DNA of 64,000 bases from UBA1431 sp049324235 (lineage in GTDB: Bacteria > Bacillota > Clostridia > Christensenellales > UBA1431). The position numbers and the translations under genes were made by a program. The notes under the pieces were generated by a model. The model was not told the origin of the DNA and did no database searches. It was given only the letters and a program-made list of their open reading frames with translations. The stretch's first letter is position 1. Every line of letters starts with the position of its first letter. Location of the stretch: positions 9,260 to 73,259 of the forward strand of contig JBMOLJ010000056.1 of NCBI GenBank assembly GCA_049324235.1, in the 5' to 3' direction. Below, piece after piece: positions 34,478 through 43,012 of the stretch.

Positions 34478-35963
34478 CACACACAGCATCAAGTTTAAAT
34501 TATGGATATATTTCATGCTCTTCTCTTTTATCATACTGAGCCTGTTATGGCTGCTTCAAACCGTGTTCATCAACACCTACTACAAAAAAATGAAGGAGCA
34601 GAACATTTCCTCTGCCGCAAACAGCATTTCTTCCCTGTACTCGGAAGTTTCGGGAATAGCGCTTAAAACGAAGCTTGACCAGATAGCGAACGAGAAGGAC
34701 GTATTCATCGCGATCATGGACACCTCCGGCAACGCTGTCTATTACGTGGACCCGGTGGGCAGGGACTTCATTTCATCCGTTCAGAACCTATCGGATAAAT
34801 ACAACCCGAACCACGGACAGGAGCCTCAGGACAGGCTCAAGGGCATCAGCAAAGCAATCATAGACAATGTGCTGCGTCAGCCCGGCGCCGTATTCCTGCA
34901 AAATTTTGAGGACATGCAGCAAAGGCCCATGCTGTTGTATGGGCAGGTGATCTACTCGCCGCAGAGCGAGCCTGCGGCGCTTATCATCAGCTCGCAGCTC
35001 ATGCCGCTCAGGGAGACCGTGCAGATACTGAGCAACCAGCTTATCATCATCACCCTGATCATACTTGCGCTGGCGCTCGGTATCTCCCTGATCATCGCCT
35101 CCAGGATCTCCCGGCCCATCCAGAGGATAACCAAAACATCCGCGCAGCTTGCCGCGGGAAATTATAATGTTGTGTTCGAGCAGGACGGCTACGACGAGAT
35201 CAATCAGCTCGCGGGCACGTTGAATTATGCGTCCCAGGGCCTGCAAAAGGTAGATACGCTGCGCCGCGAGCTGATAGCCAACGTTTCGCACGACCTGCGC
35301 ACGCCGCTCACCATGATCAAGGCCTACGCAGAAATGATCCGCGATATTTCAGGCGGAAGCGAAGCCAAACGCAACGCGCACCTTGGCATCATTATAGAGG
35401 AGTGCGACCGGCTGGCAAGCCTGGTGCAAAACCTGCTTGACCTCTCGAAAATGCAGGCGGGCGCAGCGGAGCTTCACCCCGCCGCCTTCGATATCGTGCA
35501 GAAAATCCGGGATGTCCTCACAAGATACGCCATACACAGCCAGCGGGACGGATACCGCTTCGTCTTTGAAGCCGCTGTGCCTGCAATGGTCTATGCCGAC
35601 GAGGAACGCATCGAACAGGTGCTCTATAACCTTTTGAACAATGCCGTGGCGCACACGGGAGAGGACAGGCGCGTCACCGTTTCGGTGCAGGAGACCGGCG
35701 CACGGGTGCGCGTCAGCATCACCGACACCGGCGCGGGCATCCCCAAGGACCACATCGAGCACATCTGGGACCGCTACTATAAAGGCGGCGACGGCAATAC
35801 CGCCGCTGACCTGAGCCACGGGCTGGGGCTTGCTATCGTAAAGGCGGCCATGCTGATGCACGGAACAGCCTTCGGCGCTAAAAACGAATACGATAAAGGC
35901 GCGACCTTCTGGTTTGAGCTGCAAAAGGACACGGGGCTGTTACCCGAAGGCAACGCTGAATAA
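34467..35963 (+). CDS. Sensor histidine kinase
   Basis: This 498-residue membrane kinase has two transmembrane helices (FKLWIYFMLFSFIILSLLWL near the N-terminus; LIIITLIILALALGISLIIA near 200) flanking an extracytoplasmic sensor of about 160 residues, a HAMP linker (SRISRPIQRITKTSAQLAAG), the phospho-acceptor box ELIANVSHDLRTPLTMI, and the ATPase boxes LYNLLNNAVAHTG, DTGAGIPKDH and SHGLGLAIVKAAM. The start is TTG at 34467, within the end of the regulator gene. It is the cognate kinase of that regulator. Confidence 0.94.
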   Translation: MKLNTHSIKFKLWIYFMLFSFIILSLLWLLQTVFINTYYKKMKEQNISSAANSISSLYSEVSGIALKTKLDQIANEKDVFIAIMDTSGNAVYYVDPVGRDFISSVQNLSDKYNPNHGQEPQDRLKGISKAIIDNVLRQPGAVFLQNFEDMQQRPMLLYGQVIYSPQSEPAALIISSQLMPLRETVQILSNQLIIITLIILALALGISLIIASRISRPIQRITKTSAQLAAGNYNVVFEQDGYDEINQLAGTLNYASQGLQKVDTLRRELIANVSHDLRTPLTMIKAYAEMIRDISGGSEAKRNAHLGIIIEECDRLASLVQNLLDLSKMQAGAAELHPAAFDIVQKIRDVLTRYAIHSQRDGYRFVFEAAVPAMVYADEERIEQVLYNLLNNAVAHTGEDRRVTVSVQETGARVRVSITDTGAGIPKDHIEHIWDRYYKGGDGNTAADLSHGLGLAIVKAAMLMHGTAFGAKNEYDKGATFWFELQKDTGLLPEGNAE

Positions 35964-36013
35964 TAATTGTCATTAAGAGCACAGCGAAGAATCCTGAACG
36001 GTCAATGGACATG

Positions 36014-36046
36014 AATAAGCTCCCCATTGCTGAGGAGCTTATTTTT
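36014..36046 (+). terminator. Terminator of the two-component operon
   Basis: AATAAGCTCC pairs with GGAGCTTATT around a ten-base loop, followed by TTTG on the plus strand. Just before it (35968-35995) lies a GTCATTAAGAGCACAGCGAAGAATCC-like repeat word, quoted here only by its ends GTCATT and GAAGAATCC. Confidence 0.8.
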
Positions 36047-36057
36047 GTATGCAAATT

Positions 36058-36732
36058 TCACTTCGTCTCAAACGGCAGCTGCGCAACTGTCTGCGCGGGG
36101 CCGGCGCCTGCCTGCACCTCAATAAACGCCTTCGTTGCCGCAAAAAATTCTCGGATATCTTCGAGGATACTCCAGGCATATTCCTGTATGTCCGACCTTA
36201 CCAGCGTGCAGGATACGCCCGCTGCGCGCGCCAGATACAGCGTACGCGCGGCGAACTGGTCCTGCGTGCAAATGAGCGCCTTCTTATCGCCAAAGTATTC
36301 CCTGGCGCGGAACATGGTATCAAGGGTGTCGAGGCCGGCGTTATCTACGATAATGGCATCCGACGGTACACCCTTTTCAATAGCATAGTCGCGCATGAGA
36401 TCCGCCTCAAAAGCGTTGCTGCTTTGCGAAAATCCCCCCGACAGCAGCATCTTTTGGGCCCTGCCCGCCTTATACAGCATGATTGCGCTGTCCATCCGGT
36501 CCTGCAGGTGTTGGGAAAACACCCCGCTGTTGATTGCACAACCGGGCACGATGATATAATCGGCCTGCGGGATATTCTCCATTTTCTGTATCGGGTAGAT
36601 ACCCCCGGCGCGCGCCTGATCCACGTGCAGCCTGCAAAACAGGGCGAACCCGCCCGCCATGAGGACGAGCGCCGCCATAATGACTGCAATATGCCTGGGT
36701 ATGTTCATTCTCTTTTTTCTCGTTCGTGCCAT
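36058..36732 (-). CDS. SanA/YdcF-like DUF218 membrane protein
   Basis: This protein of about 224 residues has an N-terminal anchor (HIAVIMAALVLMAGGFALFC) and a DUF218 domain: YIIVPGCAINSGVFSQHLQDR, MLLSGGFSQSSNAFEADLM, IIVDNAGLDTLDTMFRAREY, ICTQDQFAARTLYLA. This is the SanA type linked to envelope integrity and vancomycin resistance in enterobacteria; activity is not known. The start is uncertain: neither ATG 36732 nor the internal ATG (MNIPRHIAV) has a strong ribosome site. Confidence 0.83.
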   Translation of the reverse strand: MARTRKKRMNIPRHIAVIMAALVLMAGGFALFCRLHVDQARAGGIYPIQKMENIPQADYIIVPGCAINSGVFSQHLQDRMDSAIMLYKAGRAQKMLLSGGFSQSSNAFEADLMRDYAIEKGVPSDAIIVDNAGLDTLDTMFRAREYFGDKKALICTQDQFAARTLYLARAAGVSCTLVRSDIQEYAWSILEDIREFFAATKAFIEVQAGAGPAQTVAQLPFETK

Positions 36733-36950
36733 ATATAGATTATAACTTGTCCTGCCCTATGATTCCAGCGAAACATGTCGAATCCCGGCGGCCGCCATAA
36801 GCATATATATCACAAAGTATGTGTCCCAGACATTTTTCTTTCTCCGGCGTAATATAGATGCCCAATGTGAGATAAAAAAACATGGTTCCCTGACACCGTT
36901 TTTCAGAATGAAGCCTCTCAAGGCGCAATTATCCGGGAGGGGTTGGATCA

Positions 36951-37916
36951 ATGGACGTATTGACCACCTGTTTGCTTTTTGCTTTGGGTTTATTGCTCAT
37001 CATCAAGGGCGGGAACTGGTTCATCGACGCCGCCTCATGGGTCGCGAAAATCACAGGCATGCCGGATATCCTGATAGGGGCCACAATCGTGAGCCTTGGA
37101 ACAACGTTCCCCGAACTCATGGTATCCGCCACGTCGGCCATTCAGGGTCACGGCGACATGGCATTGGGAAACGCGATAGGCTCGACCATATGCAACATCG
37201 GATTGATTCTGGGAATATGCAATGTAATTTCACCGACAAAAATCAATTCACGGATCTTCAATATAAAAGCCTTCATCATGGTTTTTTATATATTCGCCTT
37301 ATTGCTCATGTCCCTTGACGGAAAAATCGGAAGCATGGACACCGTACTATTGATCCTGGGCGTTATTGTCTATGTTCTCGTCAATTATTTGGAAGTGAGA
37401 ATCAAGAAGAATTCGCCGGACAATTTAAAGCCCGCCCGAATTCCCGCTGCTATATCAAGAAGGGCAACGGCAAAGGAAAAAGGCGGAAATATTCTTAAAT
37501 TCTTTGCAGGCGCATTTTCTATTGTGGCAGGCGCGAGGCTGCTTGTTGATAACGGAATCGTCCTTGCAGCCATTCTCAAGGTTCCGGACGTCATCATCAG
37601 CCTGACCTTTATCGCGCTGGGCACATCGCTTCCTGAATTGGTCACGTCGGTAACGGCACTTGTTAAAGGCCACCGGAACTTATCCGTAGGCAATATTATC
37701 GGCGCAAACATAATAAACATTTCGATGGTTATCGGCGCGTCATCCATCTTCCGGCCGCTTGATATGCCGCCCCAGATCAGGAATTGGGATCTGCCCTTTT
37801 CAATACTCATGATCATAGCATTGACCCTTCCTTCTTTTGTCACACGGAGGATAAGCCGTATACAGGCGGCGGTTCTGCTGGCTTTATACGGAATATACAT
37901 TTTCATATCGTTTTGA
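36951..37916 (+). CDS. CaCA-family Na+(K+)/Ca2+ antiporter
   Basis: This 321-residue, ten-helix exchanger has the two inverted alpha repeats: GATIVSLGTTFPELMVSATS with GNAIGSTICNIGLILG, and FIALGTSLPELVTSVTA with GNIIGANIINISMVIG. These supply the ion-binding Glu and Asn/Thr residues and place it in the YrbG-like branch. GGGAGGGG precedes ATG at 36951. It probably extrudes Ca2+ and may supply or regulate calcium in sporulating cells; the next gene is a YtaF homologue 108 bp on. Confidence 0.93.
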   Translation: MDVLTTCLLFALGLLLIIKGGNWFIDAASWVAKITGMPDILIGATIVSLGTTFPELMVSATSAIQGHGDMALGNAIGSTICNIGLILGICNVISPTKINSRIFNIKAFIMVFYIFALLLMSLDGKIGSMDTVLLILGVIVYVLVNYLEVRIKKNSPDNLKPARIPAAISRRATAKEKGGNILKFFAGAFSIVAGARLLVDNGIVLAAILKVPDVIISLTFIALGTSLPELVTSVTALVKGHRNLSVGNIIGANIINISMVIGASSIFRPLDMPPQIRNWDLPFSILMIIALTLPSFVTRRISRIQAAVLLALYGIYIFISF

Positions 37917-38024
37917 AGCAATGTGTTATCTGGAGGCTCGATGCAAGGGGCCTTTGCCGGGATGCTCACTTCCGCTCTGCCTTCCGCATACAATGGGGTG
38001 ATTATTCGGGAGGTGGATTGCGCT

Positions 38025-38627
38025 ATGGTCATTGCGGCACTGGTCTTCAGCATGTCTCTGGATAACGTTGTAATCGGTATGGCTTACGGGTTAAAGAGAA
38101 TAAGGATCACCCTGCTTCAGAACCTGATCATTGCAGTTATCACATCGCTGGGCACGCTGATTTCGATGCTGATAGGGAAAACGATAGCGCAATTGCTTCC
38201 CTTGGAGGCAATGAACTACATAGGGCCGGGAATCTTAATACTGCTGGGATTGTATTTCGGAGTATTAAGCGTCGTACAAAAGCATGTTCCGCCGGATGAT
38301 CAAAACGTGAGTGCAAAAAACATAGACACGATGACGCAGTACGCGGAAAAATCGGATAGGGACCAATCGGGCAGCATCGACTCCCGTGAGGCCGCGCTTG
38401 TGGCGTTAGGACTGACGCTCAACAACATCGGAGCAGGTATTGCCGCGAGCATCATGTCGCTGAGCATTGTGTTAACGGTTGTTTCCACCTTTGCAATGAG
38501 CGTTGTATTCCTGCAAATTGGCTTATATCTGGGAAATGGAATATTCAGCAGGATGCTGGGCAAATATGCCCCTATGATTTCCGCATCGATCATCATCGCC
38601 TTAGGCATATACGAAATGCTTGCGTGA
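38025..38627 (+). CDS. ytaF: Sporulation membrane protein YtaF (MntP-like)
   Basis: This 200-residue protein has six hydrophobic helices and two MntP-like signature regions, FSMSLDNVVIGMAYGLKRIRI (split FSMSLDN and GMAYG) and ALGLTLNNIGAGIAASIM. It belongs to the manganese efflux pump-like YtaF family that is common in spore formers. ATG at 38025 is preceded by GGGAGGTGG; a longer frame from 37923 is not supported. The central loop (PPDDQNVSAKN...) is hydrophilic. Function as a metal exporter is inferred from family. Confidence 0.85.
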   Translation: MVIAALVFSMSLDNVVIGMAYGLKRIRITLLQNLIIAVITSLGTLISMLIGKTIAQLLPLEAMNYIGPGILILLGLYFGVLSVVQKHVPPDDQNVSAKNIDTMTQYAEKSDRDQSGSIDSREAALVALGLTLNNIGAGIAASIMSLSIVLTVVSTFAMSVVFLQIGLYLGNGIFSRMLGKYAPMISASIIIALGIYEMLA

Positions 38628-38656
38628 ATGGCGCGAAAAGCGGCATTTCACCGCAC

Positions 38657-38698
38657 ACAAAAGCCGCCGGCAAATCCCCTTTGTATTTGCCGGCGGCC
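38657..38698 (-). terminator. Terminator after VOC gene, with GC-rich hairpin repeat
   Basis: GCCGCCGGCAAAT pairs with ATTTGCCGGCGGC around nine bases; on the minus strand CTTTTGTG follows. It shares TTTGCCGGCGGCCTA with the hairpin at 59610-59645. A second small hairpin with arms GCAGGAGG/CCTCCTGC follows at 38702-38725. Confidence 0.6.
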
Positions 38699-38741
38699 TA
38701 CGCAGGAGGGATGCACTCCTCCTGCACCCTGCTTTCATCTT

Positions 38742-39227
38742 TTATTTGGGCGGATAAACCGCAACCGGTTCGGGCCATTCCCATCCCTTGGGAAAATCGT
38801 GCGTCTCGACGATTACGCCGAGCTCCTCCTGGGTCGGGTAGTATGTATAGGTGAATCCGTCCCAGGTGCCTGCCTGCAGAACCTTATAGCCTTTACTCCT
38901 CATCTTTTGATCGATCTCTTTGTGGTCGCTTATAAATGCGCAGTGATGCAGTCCCTCTCCGTGCTCTCTGAGGAATTCTGCATAGATGCTTATATCGTCT
39001 TTCGGTTCAATAATCTCCCATTGCACATTTCCAATGCTGCAAAATGCCAGCCGCATCGCATAATCTACCCGTTCCCCGCGTATGATCATGTTCTCAATGG
39101 TATCCGGGTTAAATTCGTAAAAAACCCATGGCCCGATTCCGTATTCGTCAGCATATTTTTTTACCATCGCATCACAGTCTTTAACAACAATAGCAACCTG
39201 CGCAACATTTTTCAACATAGGTTCCAT
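38742..39227 (-). CDS. VOC-superfamily protein (glyoxalase / methylmalonyl-CoA epimerase-like)
   Basis: This 161-residue protein has the paired beta-alpha-beta modules of vicinal-oxygen-chelate enzymes: NVAQVAIVVKDCDAMVKKYA at the start, QWEIIEPKDD mid-way, GEGLHHCAFISDHKEIDQKM and a late GVIVETHDFP. Likely metal ligands are the Glu and His residues at these strand ends. It resembles methylmalonyl-CoA epimerase-like proteins, but no mutase is nearby, so the substrate is open. ATG at 39227 follows AGGAGGAAAAGAC. Confidence 0.8.
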   Translation of the reverse strand: MEPMLKNVAQVAIVVKDCDAMVKKYADEYGIGPWVFYEFNPDTIENMIIRGERVDYAMRLAFCSIGNVQWEIIEPKDDISIYAEFLREHGEGLHHCAFISDHKEIDQKMRSKGYKVLQAGTWDGFTYTYYPTQEELGVIVETHDFPKGWEWPEPVAVYPPK

Positions 39228-39626
39228 GTCTTTTCCTCCTAAAAAATATTGTTTGGAGTATTCAGCCTTCCTGTTTAGCGACTTCCCGTATAAACTTCCT
39301 TCCTCATGTTCTCCGTGCCGACACTGTACCCCTTTTCCCATAAACCACACCCGAGTTTATTTTGTACAAAAAATTATACAAAATTATATATAAATTGCTG
39401 AAATGTGTCAAATGGTTTTTCTTGCAATAGATTAAAAATTTTAGGAATTGAAAAACGGGGGTCGAAACTCGAAAAGCCCGCTTACTTTTAATCATAGAAA
39501 TGTACTCCATGCTGATGTCATTTGGTCGTTTAAGCTATAATCCGCCACCTTACATCCTTTTATTCCATCATTCGCTTTTGGAGGCTTTTTATATTATAAT
39601 GAATCAAAAAAAAGGGGATAAACCGC
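39228..39626. other. Divergent intergenic region between VOC and YhfZ-like genes
   Basis: About 400 bp, AT-rich and without a supported gene. A 12-bp palindrome TTTTGTACAAAA lies at 39360-39371, followed by a related ATTATACAAAATTATA tract, candidate operator sequence for the adjacent regulator. An isolated TATAAT at about 39595 could be the -10 of the regulator gene but lacks a good -35. Confidence 0.45.
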
Positions 39627-40553
39627 ATGTTCGATACGTTCTACAAAAAATCCGGCATAGTGACGGAAAAGCTTGCGCGGGATTTTTTTTCAATGGAGGT
39701 AGGAACAAGGCTCCCCACCATCGCAGAATATACGCAACGGTTTTCCACGTCACGGGGTACCGTACAGAATGCACTCGCGCTCCTGGAGGAAAATGAGTGT
39801 ATCACCATATTAAAAAGCGGTTCAAAGGGTACTTTGCTCACAGGCATCGACCTTTTAAAACTCCAGAAGTTTACAGGCTGGGATTCCCTTACCGGAAGCA
39901 TGCCCGTTCCCCTCAATCCGCTGCTGTCCAGCCTGACCACCGCCATTTGTCACGAGATGTCCCAATGTCCCATTCCCTTTTCTTTTGCTTTCGTGACCGG
40001 CTCACAGAGGCGGATTGATGCACTGCTCAAAAAAGTTTACGATTTTATCATAGTCACCAAAGGCTCGGCACAAATCTTTCTTGAAAATAATCCGTCTTTG
40101 GAAGCCGCTTTTCAGTTGGATGATTGCCAATACTCACATGAATACTATGTGTATTTCATGAATCCTGCATTTTCCACTATAACGGATGGCATGCGCGTAG
40201 CCGTGGATCCGACCTCCGCCGACCAGTATTTGATCACGCAAAAACTATTCAGGGATAAAAATATTGAGCTGGTTGTAGCCCCTTATATCGGCTTTCATGA
40301 TCTAATGACCAAGCGTCAGGTCGACTGTGTAATCTATCGCAAGGATGACTGGATTCAGCCATATACTTATTTCCGGGCGGTGAAGCTTGACCTTCCCGGC
40401 TTTTCCGCGCATGACGTCATTACGCCTACGATACTAATCAATAAAGAAAACTACGGCCTGAAAAAATTGCTTTTCAAATACCTGAAAAAGGACCGGATAG
40501 CAGAAAGCCAGCAAAAAGTGCTCTCTGGCGATATGCCGGTCAACTTCTTTTAA
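39627..40553 (+). CDS. YhfZ-like GntR-type transcriptional regulator
   Basis: This 308-residue protein has an N-terminal GntR-type winged helix (FFSMEVGTRLPTIAEYTQRF, STSRGTVQNALALLEENECI) and a long C-terminal domain (YDFIIVTKGSAQIFLENNPS, FMNPAFSTITDGMRVAVDP, KRQVDCVIYRKDDWIQ) resembling the periplasmic-binding-like effector domain of YhfZ. AAGGGGA precedes the ATG. It probably binds a small molecule. It stands between the VOC gene (divergent) and an SDR gene (same strand), either of which could be its target. Confidence 0.78.
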   Translation: MFDTFYKKSGIVTEKLARDFFSMEVGTRLPTIAEYTQRFSTSRGTVQNALALLEENECITILKSGSKGTLLTGIDLLKLQKFTGWDSLTGSMPVPLNPLLSSLTTAICHEMSQCPIPFSFAFVTGSQRRIDALLKKVYDFIIVTKGSAQIFLENNPSLEAAFQLDDCQYSHEYYVYFMNPAFSTITDGMRVAVDPTSADQYLITQKLFRDKNIELVVAPYIGFHDLMTKRQVDCVIYRKDDWIQPYTYFRAVKLDLPGFSAHDVITPTILINKENYGLKKLLFKYLKKDRIAESQQKVLSGDMPVNFF

Positions 40554-41057
40554 CACCTGAGCGCAGGCAGCATTTTGCGAGCCAGCATCTGTTTATTCCG
40601 TCTCCGGCAAAACCCTGCTGACATAGTTTGACACGGTCACCTGTCTCGCCAAAGGGGTCATACAATAATTTGTATATTTTGGCCAAAATTTCGTACTTTC
40701 ATATTGACATTTGTTGCGTAATTATCTAATATAATGTATAACAACTTTGACAACGGAAATTTCCAGCATCCTTCATTTACTTAGCTTTTGCTTCTTACGC
40801 AACGCACAATCATGTAAAACGAACAGCATTCTCAAACCCTTATCATCCTTAGTCCTACACAATAATCCCAGCGTAAATGAACTAAATCCTTATTGGAACA
40901 GGAGCGTATTCCGTTAATTCAATATATGTAAGATGGCTGTGCACGCTTATTTTTGCAGGGCATGGTTTTTATACGGTTTTTACAGTATCCGGCGGAAAGG
41001 GGACGGGGTTCTCCTTCTCAAAGGATAAATCAAATCTAAAAGGGAGTGGAAGAAAGA
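40554..41057 (+). other. 500-bp leader region of SDR gene
   Basis: No gene is supported in this stretch. It contains a palindrome and a strong promoter (separate entry at 40676-40732), then about 300 bp of untranslated leader before the SDR start. The leader has no riboswitch I recognise. Confidence 0.5.
40676..40732 (+). promoter_or_regulatory. Palindromic operator and sigma-A promoter
   Basis: ATTTTGGCCAAAAT (40676-40689) is a perfect 14-bp palindrome. TTGACA (40704-40709) and TAATAT (40727-40732) follow with 17-bp spacing; TATAAT overlaps at 40730. The palindrome sits at about -60 relative to the expected start, a place for an activator or repressor. Confidence 0.7.
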
Positions 41058-41831
41058 ATGGGTAAAACTGCTATCGTAACAGGTGCGGGCCGCAACATCG
41101 GCAGGGCGATTGCCCTGAAGCTGGCCAAGGACGGAATGGACGTGGTGGTAAACGACATTATGGCGGATAATGTTGAAAAGGTGGCCAAGGAAATCGAGGC
41201 GCTGGGCGTTTCGAGCATGGCCGTTGCAGGTGATGTGACGCAGGAAAAAGACGTTCAGGCCCTGGTCGACGCGACCGTGAAGAAATTCGGCAAGCTGGAC
41301 GTCATGGTAGCCAACGCCGGTATCGCCGTCACCAAGTCGTGGGACGATACGAAGGTCGAAGACATGGATAGGCTCTATGCCGTAAACATTAAGGGCGTGT
41401 TCCTGTGCGCGACCATTGCGGCGAGGCAGATGAAAAAACAGCCCGATGACGCTATCTATAAGATCATCAACTGCGGCAGCATCGCCTCCCATAAAGGTTT
41501 CTCCTATCTTGGCGGCTACTGCTGTACAAAAGCCGCAGTCCGGTCCCTCACACAGTCCCTCGCGCAGGAGGTAGCGCCTAAGATCACGGTCAACGCCTAC
41601 TGCCCCGGCGTGGTGGACACCGACATGTGGGTTGCGATCGACAAAGACCTTTCACCCTATCTCGGTATGGAAACAGGTGGAGCGTGGAAGACGTTCACAT
41701 CGGGCATACTGATGGGGCGTCCGCAGTACCCGGATGATGTCGCCGACCTCGTATCCTTCCTGGCTTCACCTGCGGCCGATTATATCACCGGGCAGTCCAT
41801 CATCACCGACGGCGGAATGATTTTCGCCTGA
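41058..41831 (+). CDS. SDR-family dehydrogenase/reductase
   Basis: This 257-residue SDR has an intact coenzyme motif TGAGRNIGRAIALKLAKDG, the NANAG-like VANAGIAV, Ser in NCGSIASHKG, and the catalytic YCCTK, followed by CPGVVDTDMW and the terminal QSIITDGGM. It resembles acetoin/diacetyl or sugar-alcohol dehydrogenases of the FabG branch, but the substrate is not evident. ATG at 41058 is preceded by AGGGAG at 11 nt. It is monocistronic with a strong terminator. Confidence 0.9.
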   Translation: MGKTAIVTGAGRNIGRAIALKLAKDGMDVVVNDIMADNVEKVAKEIEALGVSSMAVAGDVTQEKDVQALVDATVKKFGKLDVMVANAGIAVTKSWDDTKVEDMDRLYAVNIKGVFLCATIAARQMKKQPDDAIYKIINCGSIASHKGFSYLGGYCCTKAAVRSLTQSLAQEVAPKITVNAYCPGVVDTDMWVAIDKDLSPYLGMETGGAWKTFTSGILMGRPQYPDDVADLVSFLASPAADYITGQSIITDGGMIFA

Positions 41832-41867
41832 TATCTCTCTCCCCGGTTAAAAACACCCGATCAAAAC

Positions 41868-41904
41868 AAAGCGCCGCAACGTGGACTGCACGTTGCGGCG
41901 CTTT
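41868..41904 (+). terminator. Terminator of SDR gene
   Basis: AAAGCGCCGCAACGT pairs with ACGTTGCGGCGCTTT around a seven-base loop, with GCATGTTTT after it. The 15-bp stem is perfect. Confidence 0.85.
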
Positions 41905-42095
41905 GCATGTTTTGGGTTCAAACGCATGCGTAAATTGACTGTTATTTCGTTTTGAACGGTATCCCTTCCCGCATGCACAGCCTCTGCGCCGCAAACCTGC
42001 CCGACGCGGCGGCGCCCGCTCCTGCGGATGGAGGCGATGTCTGTAAGCCCCCTTGAAAAGGTACGGCAGACAGCCAGATATATCCTTTCGGGTAT

Positions 42096-42162
42096 TAAAA
42101 ACCGATGACAAATCCTGGGATTTGTCATCGGCATAAGGCCGCCTTATTGGCGCGGCTTATTA
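42096..42162 (-). terminator. Double hairpin terminator after DUF975 gene
   Basis: On the minus strand a first stem (AAGCCGCGCC / GGCGGCCTT) is followed by a near-perfect inverted repeat at 42131-42102 (arms CCGATGACAAATCC and complement) and TTTTTAATA. The rest of the gap 41905-42095 contains no gene I can support. Confidence 0.75.
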
Positions 42163-42176
42163 TTATCCTACTTGGC

Positions 42177-42779
42177 TTATGCCAGTTCTTCCGGACGCAC
42201 AACGCCCTTTTCCAGCGCGTTCTTCTTAAGCTCCAGGTAGTATCCGGCAAGGCTCGTGTGTATATACGGCCCGACATAAAACAGGTACAGTATCATACCC
42301 GTCATCGCGGAAAGCAACATCCAGCCTATGAAACTGAGGAACATGACGAAAATTTCACCCTTGTACCCCTGTGTCATCCGCATCGAAAGCTTCAGGGCCT
42401 CCGCCGGCTCTACTTTCGGACAGTCCGCGAGGATATACGGCGTCATCCAGTAAGACAGCGCCTTGATGATACCCGGGATGAACAGCAGAAGCGACCAGAG
42501 GAAAATAAAAAGATACATCCACAGGACCCCCGCCAGGTTCCTTCCGTAATCGGCAAACCCTTTCGAAAAAAAGTCGGATGAAAGCACCTGTTCCTGATTG
42601 AAAACCTTTATGGAAAAGTAGCTGTACCCCACCAGCAGCGGCGGCATGAGCAGCAACCAGCCGACCCCGGGGATAACCGAGGACAGCAGCGTGAACAGCA
42701 GAAACACGCCGAGCGCGTTCCCGTACTGCGCGCGGAATGCGATCCTGGCCTGCATCTTGATTTCAGCTCTTGTTTTCAT
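42177..42779 (-). CDS. DUF975 family membrane protein
   Basis: This 200-residue integral membrane protein has the DUF975 N-terminus MKTRAEIKMQARIAFRAQYG and helices LGVFLLFTLLSSVIPGVGWL, VLWMYLFIFLWSLLLFIPGI and GWMLLSAMTGMILYLFYVGP. The segment KALSYWMTPYILADCPKVEP with following ALKLSMRMTQGYK is characteristic. The function of this common Firmicute family is unknown. ATG at 42779 follows AAGGAG by 5 nt. Confidence 0.9.
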   Translation of the reverse strand: MKTRAEIKMQARIAFRAQYGNALGVFLLFTLLSSVIPGVGWLLLMPPLLVGYSYFSIKVFNQEQVLSSDFFSKGFADYGRNLAGVLWMYLFIFLWSLLLFIPGIIKALSYWMTPYILADCPKVEPAEALKLSMRMTQGYKGEIFVMFLSFIGWMLLSAMTGMILYLFYVGPYIHTSLAGYYLELKKNALEKGVVRPEELA

Positions 42780-42956
42780 TTTATCTCCTTCTGGCGTTTG
42801 CATATTTTTTGCATGCGCCCAAGCATTTTCAAGGCTTTGCTTTCCTGATACAGCGTTTCTATGTTTATTAAATCATAGATTTGAAAAATTAAAAACATAA
42901 ATTATGTAAAAGTCTCAGGTTGTGATACCGGGTCTGAACATTTTGGCGGATGTCCC

Positions 42957-42986
42957 AAAAAAGCCGGCGCCGTAAACGGCACCGGC
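42957..42986 (-). terminator. Terminator after chemoreceptor remnant
   Basis: On the minus strand GCCGGTGCCGT pairs with ACGGCGCCGGC (one mismatch) around a two- to three-base loop, then TTTTTT. Confidence 0.85.
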
Positions 42987-43012
42987 CTAGGCCGTTTTCT
43001 AATACTTGCTGT

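Noticed and set aside
36740..36951. Short minus-strand frames upstream of the CaCA antiporter gene
   Set aside because: Two overlapping short frames with no ribosome site and no recognised domain in a leader region; also searched for a yybP-ykoY aptamer here and found none of its conserved blocks.
41803..42134. Two overlapping minus-strand frames of about 100 codons between SDR and DUF975 genes
   Set aside because: They run through two terminator hairpins and part of the SDR gene, Arg-rich, without start signals.
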